The translations under genes were made by a program, and so were the position numbers. Below the pieces are notes generated by a model. The model saw only the letters and a list, made by a program, of their open reading frames with translations. It did no database searches and had not been told where the DNA came from. Below are positions 60,134 to 64,000 of a DNA stretch of 64,000 nucleotides, piece after piece. Numbering within the stretch: position 1 is the stretch's first letter; every line of letters begins with the position of its first letter. The DNA is taken from NCBI GenBank assembly GCA_030576275.1, contig JALIBN010000029.1, positions 52,014-116,013 on the forward strand, written 5' to 3'. The DNA is from Pseudomonadota bacterium (lineage in GTDB: Bacteria > Pseudomonadota > Gammaproteobacteria > Nitrosococcales > Methylophagaceae).

Positions 60134-62842
60134 TTACTGGCCAAATTTGCTGTATTTTCGCAGCAAAAATTTTTCTATCTCCACCAGAATCAGTACTGAA
60201 GACGTTACAGCAATGACACGCAGCCAGGCATTAAGGTCCATGTCCGTGGTCGCAAATAGCATTTGCATCGGACCGAAGTAGGTAAAACTCAGCTGGATAA
60301 GCAACAGCAGGCCAATAGCATAGAGTACATAACGGTTGCCGAAAAATCCCTCATAGTTCAATGAAGGGGCCAGCAGATAACGGGCGCTGAACAGGTAGAA
60401 GATCTCGAACATAACCACCGTATTGACGGCTACGGTACGTGCCAGTTCGATGGAGGCACCGTGATCCCGTTCCCATAGAAACAGCCCAAAGGTGCCACTG
60501 ACGATGATCAGTGAAACAAAGATGATACGCCAGATGAGGAAGCGAGAGAGGATGGGTTCCTTGGGATTGCGTGGTGGCCGTTGCATAACATTAGCTTCAG
60601 CAGGTTCGAAAGCTAGGGTAAGCGCCAGGGTCACTGCCGTGATCATGTTGATCCATAAAATCTGTACTGGGGTGATGGGCAGCATGCGGCCCATCATGAT
60701 GGCCGCGATTATGATCAGTGCCTCGCCGCCGTTGGTAGGCAGTATAAACAGGATAGATTTTTTCAGATTGTCGTAAACGGTACGGCCTTCTTCGACGGCA
60801 TGGGCAATAGAGGCAAAATTATCATCAGCAAGCACCATTTCCGCCGACTCCTTGGCCACCTCCGTGCCCTTGAGCCCCATGGCGACGCCCACGTCGGCGC
60901 GTTTTAGTGCCGGTGCATCGTTGACCCCATCGCCGGTCATGGAAACTATTTCTCCAGCAGCCTGCAGTGCGGTCACCAGTTGTAGCTTTTGTTCAGGCGA
61001 TACCCGGGCAAAAATATCACAACGCTGTACGGCTTCCTGTAACTGCGCTTCGTTATAAGTTTCCAGGTCGCTACCTTTGATCACAGTGACACCATCACCT
61101 ATGCCCATCCGTGTACCGATGGCACGGGCGGTGATGGCGTGGTCACCCGTGATCATCTTCACACGGATGCCGGCTGTCTGACAGGCAAGCACTGCCGCCG
61201 TTGCTTCCTCACGTGGCGGATCGATGATCCCGACCACACCTAGTAGGGTAAGGCCGTATTCCACATCATTAAAGTCAAGACTTTGATGTTCGGCAGTCGT
61301 TGACTTAAAGGCAATAGCCAGTAGCCGTTGGCCACGTGTAGCCATGGTGTTCATGCAGGCTTCCCAGTAGGCCTTATCTAGGGCTATATCCTCACCTTGC
61401 ATGCGCTGCTGGTGACACATTTCGAGCACTTGTTCCGGTGCACCCTTAAGGTAGATAAAGCCATGGCCAGCGTGATCGTGGTGCAGGCTGGCCATGAAGC
61501 GGTGCTGCGACTCAAAGGGGATGGCATCGGTCCGTGGATACTGGGTCTGGCAATAATGGTGATCTAGGCCAGCTTTTAGCGCTAGGGTCACCAGCGCACC
61601 CTCGGTGGGATCGCCCTGTATATACCACTGGCCATTTTCTTCTGACAGGGATGCGTCATTGCATAACAATGCTGCCTGAGCGACTTCCCGCACTAGAGTA
61701 AAGTCTTCTGTTGTGACATCGTTACCATCGAGGCTGAAAGTGCCGAGTGGAGCATAGCCAGCACCACTGACCTCAGAGGTGCCGACACCCGTGGTTATGG
61801 TTTGCACCGTCATTTCGTTGCGGGTGAGAGTGCCGGTCTTGTCTGAGCAGATGACGGTGACCGAACCCAGAGTTTCTACTGCGGGCAGGCGGCGAATGAT
61901 GGCGTGTTTTTTTGCCATACGCTGTACGCCGATGGCTAGGGTAATGGTCATAATGGCGGGCAGCCCCTCTGGGATACCCGCTACCGCCAGACCCACGGCG
62001 GCAAGGAACATGTCACCGACCGTATAATTCTGTAGCAACACACCATAGGCAAAGGTGGCAGCGGCGATGATGCCGATGGTGAGAGTGAGCCATCGGGCAA
62101 AGGTGTCCATTTGTCGTAGAAGAGGAGTGGTGAGCACCTGCACATGGCTCAACATGTTACTGATACGGCCGATTTCAGTACGATCGCCGGTAGCGATGAC
62201 GACACCCTGTCCCTGTCCAAAGGTGACCAGAGTACCCGAGTAGGCTAGGCACTTGCGGTCACCGATGGTAGCGTGTTCCGCCGCAGGTTGAGTAAGTTTT
62301 TCTGTGGGTACTGATTCACCGGTCAGCATAGCCTCATCAATTCGCAGTTCTCGGGCTTTGAACAGGCGCAGATCTGCGGGGACTTTGTCACCGGACTGGA
62401 GTAATACAACATCGCCTGGCACCAGCTGATCGGCGGCAAGGCTGATGAACGTGCCGTCTCGTTTAACCATTGCCTGAAGAGAGAGCATATTGCTAATCGC
62501 GTCCAGCGCCTTTTCCGCTTTGCCTTCCTGGATGAAACCGATTATGGCGTTGAGGATGACCACGCCCATGATGACGCCGCTGTCTACCCAGTGGCCTAAC
62601 AGGGCGGTGATGCCGCCGGATGCCAGCAGCACATAGATCAACACGTTATGGAACTGGAACAAAAAGCGAGCCAGTAGGCCTTTTTTCTTCGCTGGCGTCA
62701 GGCGATTGGCTCCGTACTTCTTCAGGTGCTGTTCCGCATCTTGCTGTGACAGGCCATCTGCAGTCGAAGACACTTGCTGGAATACGCTGGCGATGTCGTA
62801 GCTGTGCCAGACTGGTGACGTAGTGGAATCGTGATCAACCAT
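60134..62842 (-). CDS. P2-type cation-transporting ATPase (Ca2+-ATPase-like)
   Basis: A 902-residue P-type ATPase: cation-ATPase N-terminal domain (WHSYDIASVFQQVSSTADGLSQQDAEQHL), TGES actuator loop, M4 motif VAGIPEGLPAIMTITLAIG, phosphorylation site CSDKTGTLTRNEMT, hinge [21 protein letters not shown] and about ten TM helices. PEGLP and M4-M6 pattern fit P2A Ca2+ pumps (SERCA-like) rather than heavy-metal pumps. Base composition is clearly G+C-richer than its neighbours, a sign of transfer. It is alone on its strand, cargo of the island. Confidence 0.9.
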   Translation of the reverse strand: MVDHDSTTSPVWHSYDIASVFQQVSSTADGLSQQDAEQHLKKYGANRLTPAKKKGLLARFLFQFHNVLIYVLLASGGITALLGHWVDSGVIMGVVILNAIIGFIQEGKAEKALDAISNMLSLQAMVKRDGTFISLAADQLVPGDVVLLQSGDKVPADLRLFKARELRIDEAMLTGESVPTEKLTQPAAEHATIGDRKCLAYSGTLVTFGQGQGVVIATGDRTEIGRISNMLSHVQVLTTPLLRQMDTFARWLTLTIGIIAAATFAYGVLLQNYTVGDMFLAAVGLAVAGIPEGLPAIMTITLAIGVQRMAKKHAIIRRLPAVETLGSVTVICSDKTGTLTRNEMTVQTITTGVGTSEVSGAGYAPLGTFSLDGNDVTTEDFTLVREVAQAALLCNDASLSEENGQWYIQGDPTEGALVTLALKAGLDHHYCQTQYPRTDAIPFESQHRFMASLHHDHAGHGFIYLKGAPEQVLEMCHQQRMQGEDIALDKAYWEACMNTMATRGQRLLAIAFKSTTAEHQSLDFNDVEYGLTLLGVVGIIDPPREEATAAVLACQTAGIRVKMITGDHAITARAIGTRMGIGDGVTVIKGSDLETYNEAQLQEAVQRCDIFARVSPEQKLQLVTALQAAGEIVSMTGDGVNDAPALKRADVGVAMGLKGTEVAKESAEMVLADDNFASIAHAVEEGRTVYDNLKKSILFILPTNGGEALIIIAAIMMGRMLPITPVQILWINMITAVTLALTLAFEPAEANVMQRPPRNPKEPILSRFLIWRIIFVSLIIVSGTFGLFLWERDHGASIELARTVAVNTVVMFEIFYLFSARYLLAPSLNYEGFFGNRYVLYAIGLLLLIQLSFTYFGPMQMLFATTDMDLNAWLRVIAVTSSVLILVEIEKFLLRKYSKFGQ

Positions 62843-63366
62843 TTTCTATTTTTCCTTAATTGGCTCTGGCCCTGTCATCTCACCGCAGTGTTGTGGATAT
62901 TTGCACAATCACAATAGTATGTGTTTGTGTCTTCTGACGATAATAGTTGATGACTGTAGCGTCTAACCATTCAGTTGCTGCCCAGTTTTTATTGTCGGCA
63001 ATTCACATGACTTAGATACCAGTAATAGATTCTGTTGTAAAGTGATTTATAATAACTTGACGGCATATATAGTGAGTTTGTCAGGCGGAATGATAGTCAA
63101 TCATCCTGTTCTTTTGTCTAAAGTGCTTTTATTTCAAAGAAGGGAAATAATGGCGGAGTCGGTTTCTATATTTGATGGTCTGGTGGTTAGTTTTCAGGGC
63201 ATCACCGCCCAGGTAATGGCGTGTAATTATTTTCGCTGAAAACAGGACGGAGTTACTATATTGGGTCGACAAGCGCCCTTTGGACAATGCATCGCTAACG
63301 CGCCAAATAGCGACTTACATTACTAACTAGCATACTTATAACCCACCCCAAAAGGAGGGCTATGCC
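62843..63366. other. Non-coding region upstream of third recombinase
   Basis: No supported gene; a small plus-strand frame at 63042-63239 lacks a ribosome site and family features. Near the end is a good AAAGGAGG ribosome site for the recombinase. A GTCTAAC core-like heptamer occurs at 62961-62967 without a matching partner. Confidence 0.4.
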
Positions 63367-63993
63367 ATGCTTTATTTACCATTATTGAGAAAACCACAGG
63401 AACCTTGGAATAAAGGTAAGCTTGTAGGTCAAAAGCCACCACTTAAGCTACGTGAAATATGGGCGATTCGTATTCAACTTCAATTGGAGCATAGAATTAA
63501 AGAAGTGGCTTTATTCAACCTAGCGATCGATAGCAAACTAAGAAGCTGTGATTTAGTGACGCTTAGAGTCAGAGATGTAACTAATGGCAACACGATATTA
63601 CCCCGAGCTATGATCCTGCAACAAAAGACAAAACAGCCTGTTCAATTTGAGATCACCGAGCAGACTCGTGACTCGTTATCAAAGTGGATTGCATTCCAAG
63701 AGCTTTCATCAAGTGACTATTTATTTTCAAGTCGTTTACATGACTCAAGTCATATTTCAACTCGTCAATACGCAAGGATCGTACACAAGTGGATAGACAT
63801 GATTGGTCTTAACACCACACTTTATGGAACTCATACAATGAGAAGAACTAAAGTAACACTGATTTATCATCGAACTAAGAATCTACGCGCTATACAACTG
63901 TTGCTCGGCCACACAAAGCTTGAAAGTACGGTGCGTTATCTTGGTATCGAGGTTGATGATGCTTTAGAGATGGCAGAACAAACTGAGGTTTAA
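63367..63993 (+). CDS. Small tyrosine recombinase
   Basis: A 208-residue recombinase of a widespread short integrase family beginning MLYLPLLRKPQEPWNKGKLVGQ. Arg in DSKLRSCDLVTL, H-x-x-R in THTMRRTKVTL, GHTKLESTVRYLGIEVDDAL with the catalytic His and Tyr; all key residues are present despite the reduced core-binding domain. AAAGGAGG lies 8 nt upstream. It is complete in the window, ending 7 bp before the edge. Often found at island or plasmid cargo borders. Confidence 0.9.
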   Translation: MLYLPLLRKPQEPWNKGKLVGQKPPLKLREIWAIRIQLQLEHRIKEVALFNLAIDSKLRSCDLVTLRVRDVTNGNTILPRAMILQQKTKQPVQFEITEQTRDSLSKWIAFQELSSSDYLFSSRLHDSSHISTRQYARIVHKWIDMIGLNTTLYGTHTMRRTKVTLIYHRTKNLRAIQLLLGHTKLESTVRYLGIEVDDALEMAEQTEV

Positions 63994-64000
63994 GTCAGCA

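Noticed and set aside
62961..62967. GTCTAAC heptamer matching the other attC core box
   Set aside because: No GTTRRRY partner was found in the following 150 bp, so it is a chance match.
63042..63239. 65-residue plus-strand frame
   Set aside because: No ribosome binding site and no recognisable protein features; it lies in a non-coding gap before the recombinase.
54762..64000. Duplicated tRNA-Thr 3' end as right attachment site
   Set aside because: Reading through the right part of the window revealed no second copy of the T-arm and acceptor sequence.

Overview
The window is A+T-rich chromosomal DNA of a gammaproteobacterium. The gene set fits this: a sodium-pumping oxaloacetate decarboxylase (oadGAB), a cbb3 oxidase cluster, LptE, IhfB, GlnB, and the DUF1841, DUF1456/YehS, YajD and YaaA families. 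Orphan TRAP permeases and OadGAB suggest a marine, microaerobic or respiratory lifestyle. A Methylophaga/Cycloclasticus-like (Thiotrichales) origin is my best guess, but it is inference from gene content only.

Layout. 0.3-11.1 kb is housekeeping: an EEP-family phosphatase/nuclease, thpR, yaaA, a DUF4389 protein, TRAP permeases dctQ-dctM without a binding protein, and a tight minus-strand operon sucC-sucD-nadE-glnB. Next come pip-dtd and a membrane-anchored hypothetical. 11.2-19.8 kb is the cbb3 oxidase locus on the minus strand: ccoN-O-Q-P, a 40-residue single-TM protein, then after a terminator ccoG-H-I-S. An EAL-domain remnant abuts its end and an FNR/ANR-like box lies upstream of ccoN. 20.2-30.9 kb holds psiE, an Mth938-like gene, ihfB, rpsA, cmk, aroA, tyrA, hisC, lspA and ileS. 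The last seven (ileS to rpsA) are nearly contiguous on the minus strand, so aromatic amino-acid synthesis is coupled to tRNA charging, lipoprotein processing and ribosomal protein S1.

31-45 kb is a mixed plus/minus region: DUF1841, a quinone-oxidoreductase-like MDR, cytochrome c5, VF530, DUF1456, a Gfo/Idh oxidoreductase, peroxiredoxin, rpiA, fructosamine kinase, a PilZ protein, a low-molecular-weight phosphatase, oadGAB, YajD, an S4 protein and parvulin. 45.3-54.2 kb is a minus-strand operon leuS-lptE-holA-proA-nadD-ydcF-dinG.

From tRNA-Thr(UGU) at 54.6 kb to the window end lies a genomic island. A tyrosine integrase points at the tRNA and is followed by an AlpA/Xis-like HTH protein and a small ORF. 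Then come a second, atypical recombinase with a striking palindromic control region, two unknown small proteins, a divergent adenine-methyltransferase-like protein and a cruciform-forming repeat. A visibly G+C-richer P2-type Ca2+-ATPase-like pump and a third small recombinase close the window. No copy of the tRNA 3' end was seen at the far side, so the right boundary is probably outside the window. No rRNA, CRISPR array or intact insertion sequence was recognised.
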